A stretch of 50,926 bases of DNA, taken from the NCBI GenBank assembly GCA_002309765.1, contig DBXY01000001.1:2206-53131 (forward strand), given 5' to 3'. The position numbers and the translations under genes were made by a program. The DNA is from Verrucomicrobia bacterium UBA1200. Its GTDB lineage: Bacteria > Verrucomicrobiota > Kiritimatiellia > RFP12 > UBA1067. The notes below the pieces were generated by a model, which saw only the letters and a list, made by a program, of their open reading frames with translations, had not been told where the DNA came from and ran no database searches. Of this stretch, positions 43,892 to 50,926 are shown piece after piece (the first letter of the stretch is position 1; the number at the start of each line of letters is the position of its first letter).

Positions 43892-44920
43892 TCATGCGCG
43901 CGGGTGCGCGTGGTTGTATTCGTCTTGCAAATGCCGGATTGAAACGTGGGTATAAATCTGTGTTGTGGAAAGCGACGCGTGTCCCAGCATTTCCTGTACG
44001 CTGCGCAAATCCGCCCCGGCATCGAGCAGGTGGGTGGCAAAGCTGTGGCGGATTTTGTGCGGGGTAAGATCAAGCGGAAGCCCGGCGGCGGCTAGCCACT
44101 GCTTCATTTGACGTTCAATCGAGCGGGTGGTGAGCCGAGTCCCTTTAAGGTTTAGGAACACCGGCGCGGAGTCGGCGTCGCCGTTTTCAAAGAACGTGGA
44201 AGTGATTCTCAGTTCCCTCAACGCGCCTTGCGCGGGACCACCCAGAATACATACCCTTTCTTTGTCGCCTTTGCCGATTACGCGCACCAGTCCCTGTTCA
44301 AAATCGATGTCGCACCAATTCAGCGCGGCGATCTCGCTGATCCGGGCGCCGGTACTGTACAGCACCTCGAAAATCGTGTAATCCCGTTGACAGGCATAGG
44401 TCATGGCGGGATCTTTTTCTTGCAACCGCTCTAAAAATTCGAGCGGGGCGTTCAAAAGCCGATTAAGCTCTTCGACGGTCATCACTTGCGGCAGTTTCCG
44501 GCGCAACCGAGGGCCGCGAAGACCGTTAAAAGGATTTTGTTCAAGTTTCCCGGTACGGATCATAAACTTGAAAAAGCTGCGCAGGGCGGAAAGCTTGCGA
44601 CGGGTGGAGGCGGGTTCCGGTCCGGTACGGTGATAGGCCGCTATAAACGCCCGGGCCTGATTTCGCGATATCCCCTTCCAATCGAACGGCGGCACGATTC
44701 CAGAGGCGGCGGGCCAGTGAAATTCGGCAAACTGGCCGATATCCATAAGGTATGCCGCTATGGTGTGGCTTGAGTCGTGGTTCTCGTTTTGCAGAAACGC
44801 CGAAAAATTGGCCACTGCCGGATCGGTGGCGATATCCGCTCGAACCGGCAGGGACTCTTCCGGGGTTTCGCCGTAACGGCATTCCAACGTCAGGTAATCG
44901 TCCTGAACGGGCATTGTCAT
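43892..44920 (-). CDS. xerC: Tyrosine recombinase, XerC/XerD type
   Basis: 342 residues. The N-terminal SAM-like core-binding domain is followed by the catalytic domain with R193 (TGARISE), K220, H288 and R291 (HKIRH), H314 (LGHAS) and nucleophile Y323 (YTHV). All are intact. Such enzymes resolve chromosome dimers at dif during cell division. The place right after topA (ATGA overlap) in a dprA-topA-xer order is the housekeeping arrangement seen in many bacteria, which argues against an integrase of a mobile element. XerC versus XerD cannot be settled from one gene; an N-terminal extension of about 30 residues is unusual. Confidence 0.85.
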   Translation of the reverse strand: MTMPVQDDYLTLECRYGETPEESLPVRADIATDPAVANFSAFLQNENHDSSHTIAAYLMDIGQFAEFHWPAASGIVPPFDWKGISRNQARAFIAAYHRTGPEPASTRRKLSALRSFFKFMIRTGKLEQNPFNGLRGPRLRRKLPQVMTVEELNRLLNAPLEFLERLQEKDPAMTYACQRDYTIFEVLYSTGARISEIAALNWCDIDFEQGLVRVIGKGDKERVCILGGPAQGALRELRITSTFFENGDADSAPVFLNLKGTRLTTRSIERQMKQWLAAAGLPLDLTPHKIRHSFATHLLDAGADLRSVQEMLGHASLSTTQIYTHVSIRHLQDEYNHAHPRA

Positions 44921-47439
44921 TCCTTGTCAGCCTGACCGTCGTTGGACTCGCCAGCCGTACCGTTGAGTTGGAGTTGGACGGAATAACGGTCAAAATCCGG
45001 AATCTGGCTCTTGTACCGCGCCGCCATGCGTTTCAAGGCCGCAAGCTGTTTGGGCGACAAAACGTGTTTGCTTGCAAACTGCTTGGCGACGCTTTGGAAG
45101 AAGGTTTGGTCGTCAAAGGTGCGTTTGCCGCGCGCGACAGGCTTCTTCCACTCTTTCACCGATGACAGCAGTTTGACCACCAACGCGCTCTCGGCGCTAA
45201 GGTTGGAACTGGCGGAGGGTTTTACCTCGTCAAGCTTCAATTCTTGTCTCAGGGTTTCGAAATTATCGATCTTGTCCGACAGTTCGGTTATCACCCGGTC
45301 CAGCGCCGCGAGTTGCCTTGAGGACAGGTTGCGCCCAAGGTCGTGCTGCTGGCGCAGGGATCCGACGAACGCCGACTGGCTTTCGTTCAGCTCCAGCCCG
45401 CTCAGCGCCTTAAAGCGCAACTCGGCATCTTCGCGGCTGGGGGCGGAGATCGCCTTTGCCAACTCTTCGCCAAATCCAAGCTCGATGATGCGGGTGGGCC
45501 CGTTACGAATCTGCTCACGATAATTTACCGCAGTGCGCATCAGGGCGGCGAGCTGTTTTTCCGTAACCGGTTTCTCGCCCTTTTCCAATTGCTCACGGAT
45601 TGAGGCTACGAACTTTTTGTCATCGTAAATGCGTTTTCCGCGCTTTACCGCCGGAGCCCATCTGCGCACTTCGGACAGCATCGCCAACGCGGTGTTGATT
45701 TTGTCGATGTCCGCCGGGGGTTCTTTGGCCTGTTCCAACCAGTCAGTAAACTTGCCGTAGAAATCTTCCAGCATCTTGGTCCAAACCACGTGCCCCTCTT
45801 CAACTTGGTCAAGGTTGTTTTCCATGGTCGCGGTAAAGCCGACGTCAAACAGCCGCGAGAGTTTTCCCACCAGCAAGTCATTGACCTCCAAACCCAATTC
45901 GGTTGGGACGAGTTGGCGTTTTTCTCGAGAAGTGTACTTGCGGGCGTTGAGGGTTTCGATGATTGAAGCGTAGGTCGAGGGACGTCCGACGCCGTTGTTT
46001 TCCAGCGCTTTGATTAACGACGCTTCGCTGTAGCGGGCCGGCGGCTTGGTTTCTTTACGGTCGTTCAGCCATTTTACCAACTTCAGCACCATCCCATTTT
46101 CCAAAGGCGGGAGACGATCGATTTCATCGCTGTCTTCATCGTCTTCCCCGTCTTCGGTCTTTTTTCGGAAATCCATTGCGGTCACCTTCATGAAGCCGTC
46201 GAATTTGGTTTCCGATGCCGTGGCGCTGAACAGATAGTCATGCTTCAGTCCGGCTTTAACGGGCTTGACGTCAACCCTGCGCTGGGTAATTACGGCATTG
46301 GCCATCTGACTGGCGACGAAACGTTTCCAGATCAGTTCGTAAAGTTTCAGCTCCTGGGCGTCGAGTTTGTCCCGCATATCCGCCGGAGTGCGTTGAACAT
46401 CCGTGGGACGGATTGCCTCGTGCGCTTCTTGGGCGCTTTCGCGGCTGCGGTATCGGTTAGGCTGGTCTGGATAATACTGCTTCCCGTATGTTTCGATAAT
46501 GTATTTCATCGCTTCCGTCTGGGCGTCACGCGCGATGTTCACCGAATCGGTACGCATATAGGTGATAAAACCACCCTCGTACAGTTTCTGCGCGATGCTC
46601 ATGGTTCGGTTCGGCGATAAACCGCAGAAACTGGATGCGGATTGCTGAAGGGTGGAGGTGATGAACGGCGGCAGGGCGTGACGCCGTATGTCACGGTCCT
46701 TGATTTCGGCAACGCGCATCGAACTGCCGGCAAGATCGTTCAACAACGCTTTTGCCGTGTTCGATGTGCCGATTTCGGCCTTTTTACCGTCAAGCCTCGA
46801 CAATTTAACCACGAATGGGTCCAACGGTTCTGTCTCGCGCCGGACTTCCGCTCCCATCACCCAATATTCTACCGGATTGAAATTCTGGATTTCGCGTTCG
46901 CGTTCGGCCACCAGTCGCAGCGCGACGGATTGGACTCGTCCGGCGCTCAACCCTTTTTGCAACCGCCGCCACAGCATCGGGCTTACCATGTAACCTACAA
47001 TACGGTCCAGCACGCGGCGCGCCTGTTGGGCGTCCACGCGGTTTTGGTTGATGTCGCTCGGATGTTCAAACGCCGCCTTTACCGCCCGCGGCGTGATTTC
47101 ATTGTACTGCACCCGGCGGAACGGTTTGTCTTTAGCGGTTGGGCGGAGCGTTTCCTGCAAATGCCACGCAATTGCTTCCCCTTCGCGGTCAGGGTCGGGC
47201 GCGAGGAAAATCTCTTCGCATTCTTTGGCCGCTTTTTTAAGCTCGTTGATTACCTTGGTTTTGTCTTTCGGAATTACGTATTTGGGGGCAAATCCGTTTC
47301 CAATGTCCACCCCGATGGTTCGCTCCGGAAGATCCCGGATGTGGCCTACCGATGACTTCACCACATAAGACGAACCGAGTATCTTGCCTATGGTTTTCGC
47401 CTTTGCAGGCGATTCCACAATTACCAGTTTTTTACCCAT
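44917..47439 (-). CDS. topA: DNA topoisomerase I with a non-standard C-terminus
   Basis: 840 residues. The Toprim domain has E9 (VESPAKAK) and D82/D84/E86 (APDPDREGE); the nucleophile is Y294 in FITYMRTDS, as in type IA enzymes that relax negative supercoils. The core ends near residue 600. In place of the usual cysteine zinc ribbons there are three helical repeats of 50-80 residues, each ending with a conserved K/R-QLAAL-x-R segment (TEKQLAALMR, SSRQLAALDR, SPKQLAALKR). Two of them begin with a PV-x-RGKR-x-DD pattern. AAGGAAGG precedes the start, 17 bases after dprA. The repeats presumably replace the zinc ribbons in DNA binding. Confidence 0.9.
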   Translation of the reverse strand: MGKKLVIVESPAKAKTIGKILGSSYVVKSSVGHIRDLPERTIGVDIGNGFAPKYVIPKDKTKVINELKKAAKECEEIFLAPDPDREGEAIAWHLQETLRPTAKDKPFRRVQYNEITPRAVKAAFEHPSDINQNRVDAQQARRVLDRIVGYMVSPMLWRRLQKGLSAGRVQSVALRLVAEREREIQNFNPVEYWVMGAEVRRETEPLDPFVVKLSRLDGKKAEIGTSNTAKALLNDLAGSSMRVAEIKDRDIRRHALPPFITSTLQQSASSFCGLSPNRTMSIAQKLYEGGFITYMRTDSVNIARDAQTEAMKYIIETYGKQYYPDQPNRYRSRESAQEAHEAIRPTDVQRTPADMRDKLDAQELKLYELIWKRFVASQMANAVITQRRVDVKPVKAGLKHDYLFSATASETKFDGFMKVTAMDFRKKTEDGEDDEDSDEIDRLPPLENGMVLKLVKWLNDRKETKPPARYSEASLIKALENNGVGRPSTYASIIETLNARKYTSREKRQLVPTELGLEVNDLLVGKLSRLFDVGFTATMENNLDQVEEGHVVWTKMLEDFYGKFTDWLEQAKEPPADIDKINTALAMLSEVRRWAPAVKRGKRIYDDKKFVASIREQLEKGEKPVTEKQLAALMRTAVNYREQIRNGPTRIIELGFGEELAKAISAPSREDAELRFKALSGLELNESQSAFVGSLRQQHDLGRNLSSRQLAALDRVITELSDKIDNFETLRQELKLDEVKPSASSNLSAESALVVKLLSSVKEWKKPVARGKRTFDDQTFFQSVAKQFASKHVLSPKQLAALKRMAARYKSQIPDFDRYSVQLQLNGTAGESNDGQADKE

Positions 47440-47456
47440 TCTGAATAATCCTTCCT

Positions 47457-48590
47457 TTAAACCACTTTCGCGGCCCTGCCGCCCGGCAGGGATTTCGCAA
47501 GCCGTTTGATTTGCAACACAATCAAAATCGAACTGACCTTGGCGGCGTCAAGCCCGGTCAACCTCACCACTTGGTCAATGGATATTCCCTCGGCGGAAAG
47601 CGTGTCGTACACCCGCCGTTCCTCGTCGGAAAGCGCTGGCGCCGGACGACCTTCTTTGGCGGCGGTGGTACGATCCTTTGGCGGATCAGACGGTTTGACA
47701 TTCCGCATATTCGAGACTAAGTCCTGCAACTCCTCAATCACTTCGTCGGCGTTGGTCACCATCCGGGCGCCTTGTCTGATCAACCGATGGCATCCCTGCG
47801 AGGCGGGGGAATCAATACGTCCCGGTACCGCCATCACCGTGCGGTTCTGGTCCAGCGCTTGGCTTACCGTTATCATCGTGCCGCTGGACAACGGAGACTC
47901 TACCACCAGAACGCCTTTGCAAAGTCCGCTTACAATCCGGTTCCTCATCGGAAAAGTCTGCCGGTCGGGTTGACGGCCAAAACTGTATTCCGATACCACC
48001 GCGCCACCGTGTTGGACAATCTCGCGGGCAAGCGGGGCGTTTTCCTTCGGGAAGAAACAGTCCAACGCACCGCCCAGCACTCCAACCGTCAATCCGCCGG
48101 ATTTTACCGCTCCGCTGTGGGCTTCGGCGTCAATCCCCACCGCCAAACCGCTTACCACAGTGTATCCGGCCCCGGCTAGGTGGTAACCGAATTTCCTGGC
48201 GGCTTCGCGCCCGTACATCGTGGGATGGCGGGTTCCGACTATTGCTACCGCCGCGCGATCCATTGCGGAGACCTCGCCGCGCAAATAGAGAACCAACGGC
48301 GGATCGGCGATCTCCGCAAGCAGTTTGGGGTAATCTGGATCAGCTAAAGTCACAATGGTAACTTTGAGCTTCTCGGCCAACGACAGCTCCCGATCCAGTT
48401 CCACCGTCCGGAACTCGGTGGCAAATGACGCGGACTTTTCAGGACCGATGCCGGGGACACTCCGCAATTCCGTTTCATCCGCCTCAAGCGCTTTGGCAAA
48501 AGAACCGAAACGGGCGTGCAGCCGCCTAGCGGTTACCACCCCCATTCCAGTTACCATGTTCAACGCCACCAGCGCGTCGTGTTCCGTCAT
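47457..48590 (-). CDS. dprA: DNA-processing protein DprA (Smf)
   Basis: 377 residues with three domains: an N-terminal helix-hairpin-helix part (VTGMGVVTARRLHARFG, VPGIGPEK), the DprA Rossmann fold and a C-terminal winged-helix-like part (from about 315). In the Rossmann fold IVGTRHPTMYG, VVSGLAVGIDAEAH, GVLGGALDCFFP and FPMRNRIVSG are conserved. It loads RecA on incoming single-stranded DNA during natural transformation. GAGGA precedes the start, and a promoter lies 66 bases upstream. It is the first gene of the topA-xer unit. No other competence gene is in the window. Confidence 0.9.
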   Translation of the reverse strand: MTEHDALVALNMVTGMGVVTARRLHARFGSFAKALEADETELRSVPGIGPEKSASFATEFRTVELDRELSLAEKLKVTIVTLADPDYPKLLAEIADPPLVLYLRGEVSAMDRAAVAIVGTRHPTMYGREAARKFGYHLAGAGYTVVSGLAVGIDAEAHSGAVKSGGLTVGVLGGALDCFFPKENAPLAREIVQHGGAVVSEYSFGRQPDRQTFPMRNRIVSGLCKGVLVVESPLSSGTMITVSQALDQNRTVMAVPGRIDSPASQGCHRLIRQGARMVTNADEVIEELQDLVSNMRNVKPSDPPKDRTTAAKEGRPAPALSDEERRVYDTLSAEGISIDQVVRLTGLDAAKVSSILIVLQIKRLAKSLPGGRAAKVV

Positions 48591-48655
48591 TCACATTCCT
48601 CATTCATCGGGGTTGCCGTACGAAACCCCGTGCCGTCTCAAAAAAAGTCGCCTTA

Positions 48656-48684
48656 CAAATACCATATCTCGGCTTTTTTGGCAA
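48656..48684 (-). promoter_or_regulatory. Promoter of the dprA-topA-xer operon
   Basis: On the - strand TTGCCA (48684-48679) and TATTTG (48661-48656) are 17 bp apart. A GC-rich hairpin (48608-48630) lies in the transcribed leader before the dprA start. Confidence 0.5.
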
Positions 48685-48740
48685 GAATCAATTTTATCGG
48701 GTAGACTTTAAAATACCATTATCAGCCCGTTTCAATACCC

Positions 48741-48780
48741 AAAAATAGCGGGCCTATCGCCGTTGGAGCGATAGACCCGA
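48741..48780 (-). terminator. Rho-independent terminator of the beta-helix gene
   Basis: A 12-bp stem (48749-48760 with 48768-48779, one mismatch) and a 7-base loop are followed on the - strand by CTATTTTT. It lies 26 bases after the stop of the gene at 48806. Confidence 0.8.
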
Positions 48781-48805
48781 AAAATGTTCCGATCAGAAAA
48801 ATCGC

Positions 48806-50116
48806 TTACTTGATTTCCTGTGCGCCTTTGCCCGGCATTGCGCCGAACAGTTTTAACGCGTCGTCCAGCGGATAACGATTACCGAACATGTCCACTTTGG
48901 TGGTGATGGTACCCTGCAATGGCAACCCCAGCACGCTGCGCAGCGCATTGCACTTACCCGCGTCCAGCTTGGTCGATTCGGAATACTTCATCGACAGGAA
49001 GGCGTTCAGGTATTTTGCGTTGATTCGCCCCGCGAATACTTTCGGGTCTTTGAGGTCTTCGTTGTCCTCGATGGACTCGATGCCGTCGGTTCCCTCCAGA
49101 TCCTCAAAGCCGTCCACCCGGACTTTAGCGATTGAGGGTGAGATAGTCATCTGCACGTCCGATTCACGGTTCAGGAAGAATACGTTGTTGTCCAGCTTGG
49201 TCTTTTTCTTTTTCGAGTCGCCTTTGGTGTTGTCAAAACCCGTCAACACGTTGAGCCCGATGATGTTGTCGTGGATGTTCGCCGTGACTCCGGTGTTGTT
49301 ACGGATGCCGAATCCCATGTCGGAAAGTTCGCTGGTGCGGGACCAAGTGAAGAGTACGGTGTTGTTTGCGAACTCCCATTCGACGGCGGGGGTGGCGTTG
49401 CCGCAAAGCACGTTGGCGCCAATCATCAGATTGTTGCAAAACACGTTATTGGTCATTATCACCTTTCCTTTGTACCAATTGAGGTTGACCGCAATGTTAC
49501 CGGCGTTTACAAACGCGCAGTTCTTGAAGGTGATGTTTCCGGTGGCGCGGTTAGCGGTCGCGGAATAGACCAGATAACGCTTGGCGGAGGCGAATTGGTT
49601 TCCGCCGTTGGCCGGCGGCTCTAACCACATACCGGTCTCTACTCCGTCCGGTTTGCCTTTTGTCGGATGGTATGCTTGCGCCAGACCATCGTCAAACACC
49701 AGTCCGTCGAAAACCATGTCAACATTGTCGGGTTCCTTTTTCGAATGGTCGAATTCAATGGTGAACACGCCAAGCCCGTTGCCGCGCTTATCATTGTTTT
49801 CGTTCAGGGCTTGGAACATCGTGCGGTGCTTGAGCGCGTTCCGCTCCGAGAAGTCTGAACTGTAACCGCCGATAATAGAGACCGCCTTGTCGATTTTGAA
49901 CCAGTTGCACTTCATCTTGCCGGGATAAATCCCTTCGGCGAGATGGATGGTGTCGCCATGCTCTGCGGATTCGATGGCTTTCCAAAGATTTTTTAGCGGG
50001 GCTTCTTTGGTGCCTTCGTTTTTGTTTTTGCCCGTTTCCAGGGAAACGTAGATGTCCTTAGCGTAAAGCGATGTCATGCAAGCCAACGCTGCTGCAAAAA
50101 CCATTAGTTTTCTCAT
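48806..50116 (-). CDS. Secreted right-handed beta-helix protein
   Basis: 436 residues with a signal peptide (about 1-19) and AAAGGA before the start. The mature chain opens KDIYVSLETGKNKNEGTKEAPLKN, followed by LWKAIESAEHGDTIHLAEGIYPG, the usual opening of DUF1565/pectate-lyase-like beta-helix proteins. Asparagine-rich rungs follow (ITFKNCAFVNAGNIAVNLN, NNVFCNNLMIGANVLC, NNTGVTANIHDNIIG). No polysaccharide lyase or GH28 catalytic set is recognisable, so it may bind or scaffold a glycan. It is a separate transcription unit with its own promoter and terminator. Confidence 0.7.
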   Translation of the reverse strand: MRKLMVFAAALACMTSLYAKDIYVSLETGKNKNEGTKEAPLKNLWKAIESAEHGDTIHLAEGIYPGKMKCNWFKIDKAVSIIGGYSSDFSERNALKHRTMFQALNENNDKRGNGLGVFTIEFDHSKKEPDNVDMVFDGLVFDDGLAQAYHPTKGKPDGVETGMWLEPPANGGNQFASAKRYLVYSATANRATGNITFKNCAFVNAGNIAVNLNWYKGKVIMTNNVFCNNLMIGANVLCGNATPAVEWEFANNTVLFTWSRTSELSDMGFGIRNNTGVTANIHDNIIGLNVLTGFDNTKGDSKKKKTKLDNNVFFLNRESDVQMTISPSIAKVRVDGFEDLEGTDGIESIEDNEDLKDPKVFAGRINAKYLNAFLSMKYSESTKLDAGKCNALRSVLGLPLQGTITTKVDMFGNRYPLDDALKLFGAMPGKGAQEIK

Positions 50117-50167
50117 TTGGAGATCCTTTCGTTAACACATAGTCCAAAAAACGTTCAACTGGAGGAA

Positions 50168-50197
50168 AGTATAGCTTATCATCACCGGAAAATTCAA
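50168..50197 (-). promoter_or_regulatory. Promoter of the beta-helix gene
   Basis: On the - strand TTGAAT (50197-50192) and TATACT (50173-50168) are 18 bp apart, about 50 bases before the start codon. Confidence 0.6.
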
Positions 50198-50269
50198 GCG
50201 CAAAAATACGATGGCCGTTAGTCGTTAGTGCCGAAGTCTTGTGATTGACCCGGTCGGCAAGTAGCGGAT

Positions 50270-50926
50270 TTACCGCAACCATGGTTCGGGTTTGTCGGGC
50301 GGGGTTTCGCCCGGCTTTAAAAGCGCATCAGGGTTGTAGATATTTTCTTTCCAGCAATATATCAAAATTTGTCCGGCGCGTTCCGGTTCCGGGCTGCGTA
50401 AACCGTCGTTACTGGTTTTCCAGGTTAGGATGTTTCGTCGCAGAATCTCGTTGCGTTTTGCAAAGCGCGGCGCACCCAATGCCAAGAAAGCCGAGGTGTA
50501 GATGGCCACGCCCCACATTACCCATCGTACCGCCCGTCGGGTTAGGGCATCGGGCAACGGAATTTGCTCCAGTGCCAGATACCACAATCCGGCGAAAACC
50601 GAGCAGGAGACGATGCAGTAACGGCTGGAAACCGCCGCGTGAGGATCTGTGGAACGGAATAGTGCGGCGGAACACATAGTGCCGAATTCCGCCACAATGA
50701 ACCAAAATATTTCGGGACGGCGGATTTTGGGGTAGTGGAGTGCGAAATAAACCAATGCCGACAGAGACAGTGTCCCCAAAATTAACGCCGCTTGGTACAC
50801 GGGAACCACTCCGCCCAAAAACGCCAGCAGGAACAGAATGCCGTTTGCCAATCGGGGCAGCAACTCCGTCGATTCGGGGGAGTCGGTTGATCCGGGGAAG
50901 CCAATGAAGTAACATCCGATGGCGGC
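50270..50926 (-). CDS. Multi-spanning membrane protein, C-terminal part (5' truncated by window)
   Basis: The frame is open to the last base, so the N-terminus is outside the window; internal TTG or ATG starts in this stretch are not needed. The visible 218 residues include about four hydrophobic helices (GILFLLAFLGGVVPVYQAAL, LGTLSLSALVYFALHY, then two more in WFIVAEFGTMCSAALF and VWMGVAIYTSAFLALG-like regions). A soluble tail of about 65 residues ends KPEPWLR. I do not recognise the family; polytopic glycan-related membrane proteins look similar, but nothing specific supports that. Confidence 0.6.
   Translation of the reverse strand, partial: AAIGCYFIGFPGSTDSPESTELLPRLANGILFLLAFLGGVVPVYQAALILGTLSLSALVYFALHYPKIRRPEIFWFIVAEFGTMCSAALFRSTDPHAAVSSRYCIVSCSVFAGLWYLALEQIPLPDALTRRAVRWVMWGVAIYTSAFLALGAPRFAKRNEILRRNILTWKTSNDGLRSPEPERAGQILIYCWKENIYNPDALLKPGETPPDKPEPWLR

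Noticed and set aside
43892..44920. Recombinase as integrase of a mobile element
   Set aside because: It sits in the conserved dprA-topA-xer order with coupled translation, and no attachment repeats or cargo genes were seen.
46642..47355. 237-codon frame on the + strand inside topA
   Set aside because: It is the shadow of the Toprim part of topA, with no motif of its own.
48608..48630. GC hairpin before dprA as a terminator or attenuator
   Set aside because: It has 7-bp arms but no T-tract on either strand, and no alternative structure could be made out. It is mentioned only with the promoter.

Overview
The window reads as accessory-rich chromosome of an anaerobic, polysaccharide-degrading bacterium. 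It holds many secreted, distantly classified glycosidases, Asp-box proteins, beta-helix proteins, and propeller proteins opening with a WPxFRG-type motif, alongside many Fe-S proteins and no oxygen-linked enzymes. This fits the PVC group (Kiritimatiellota or Lentisphaerota), but that placement is inference from gene content. I see no rRNA, tRNA, IS element, phage or CRISPR array, and no gap above 300 bases lacks a gene.

Region 1 (1-16,675, + strand) is a carbohydrate-utilisation block. It has two tandem GH106-like genes (the first cut by the window edge), a GH32/43-like propeller protein, an exported SIS-domain protein, a GH28-like beta-helix protein, a 1218-residue surface protein with two discoidin-like domains, and a GH38/DUF5054-like protein. 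A related pair (GH101-like and an Asp-box sialidase-like protein) follows at 38,410-41,529. Intergenic spaces in these blocks carry short tandem repeats of 7 or 8 bp whose last bases vary. One octamer array also lies inside a coding sequence of region 2.

Region 2 (16,831-38,317, + strand) is the notable part: 16 tightly packed, mostly overlapping genes. The first half has two exported PQQ-like propellers, an HdrA-N-like ferredoxin, a radical SAM protein, a DUF116-polyprenyl synthetase fusion, and two alpha-alpha toroid proteins, one of them squalene-hopene-cyclase-like with a DADDT motif. After an internal promoter the second half has membrane-anchored propellers, a polyferredoxin, a NapH/NosR-like membrane Fe-S protein, a single-chain NuoE-NuoF-NuoG(N-terminal) fusion, another propeller, and a MacB/LolCDE-like ABC pair. 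I infer a pathway passing electrons from NAD(P)H through the membrane to envelope propeller proteins, linked to synthesis and perhaps export of a cyclised isoprenoid. I know of no named system with this combination.

Region 3 (41,607-50,926, - strand) is mostly housekeeping: dprA, topA and a xerC/D-type recombinase, followed by a transglutaminase-like protein and a small zinc-ribbon membrane protein. Upstream are a secreted beta-helix gene with its own promoter and terminator, and a membrane protein cut by the window edge. The TopA C-terminus carries three helical repeats instead of the usual zinc ribbons.
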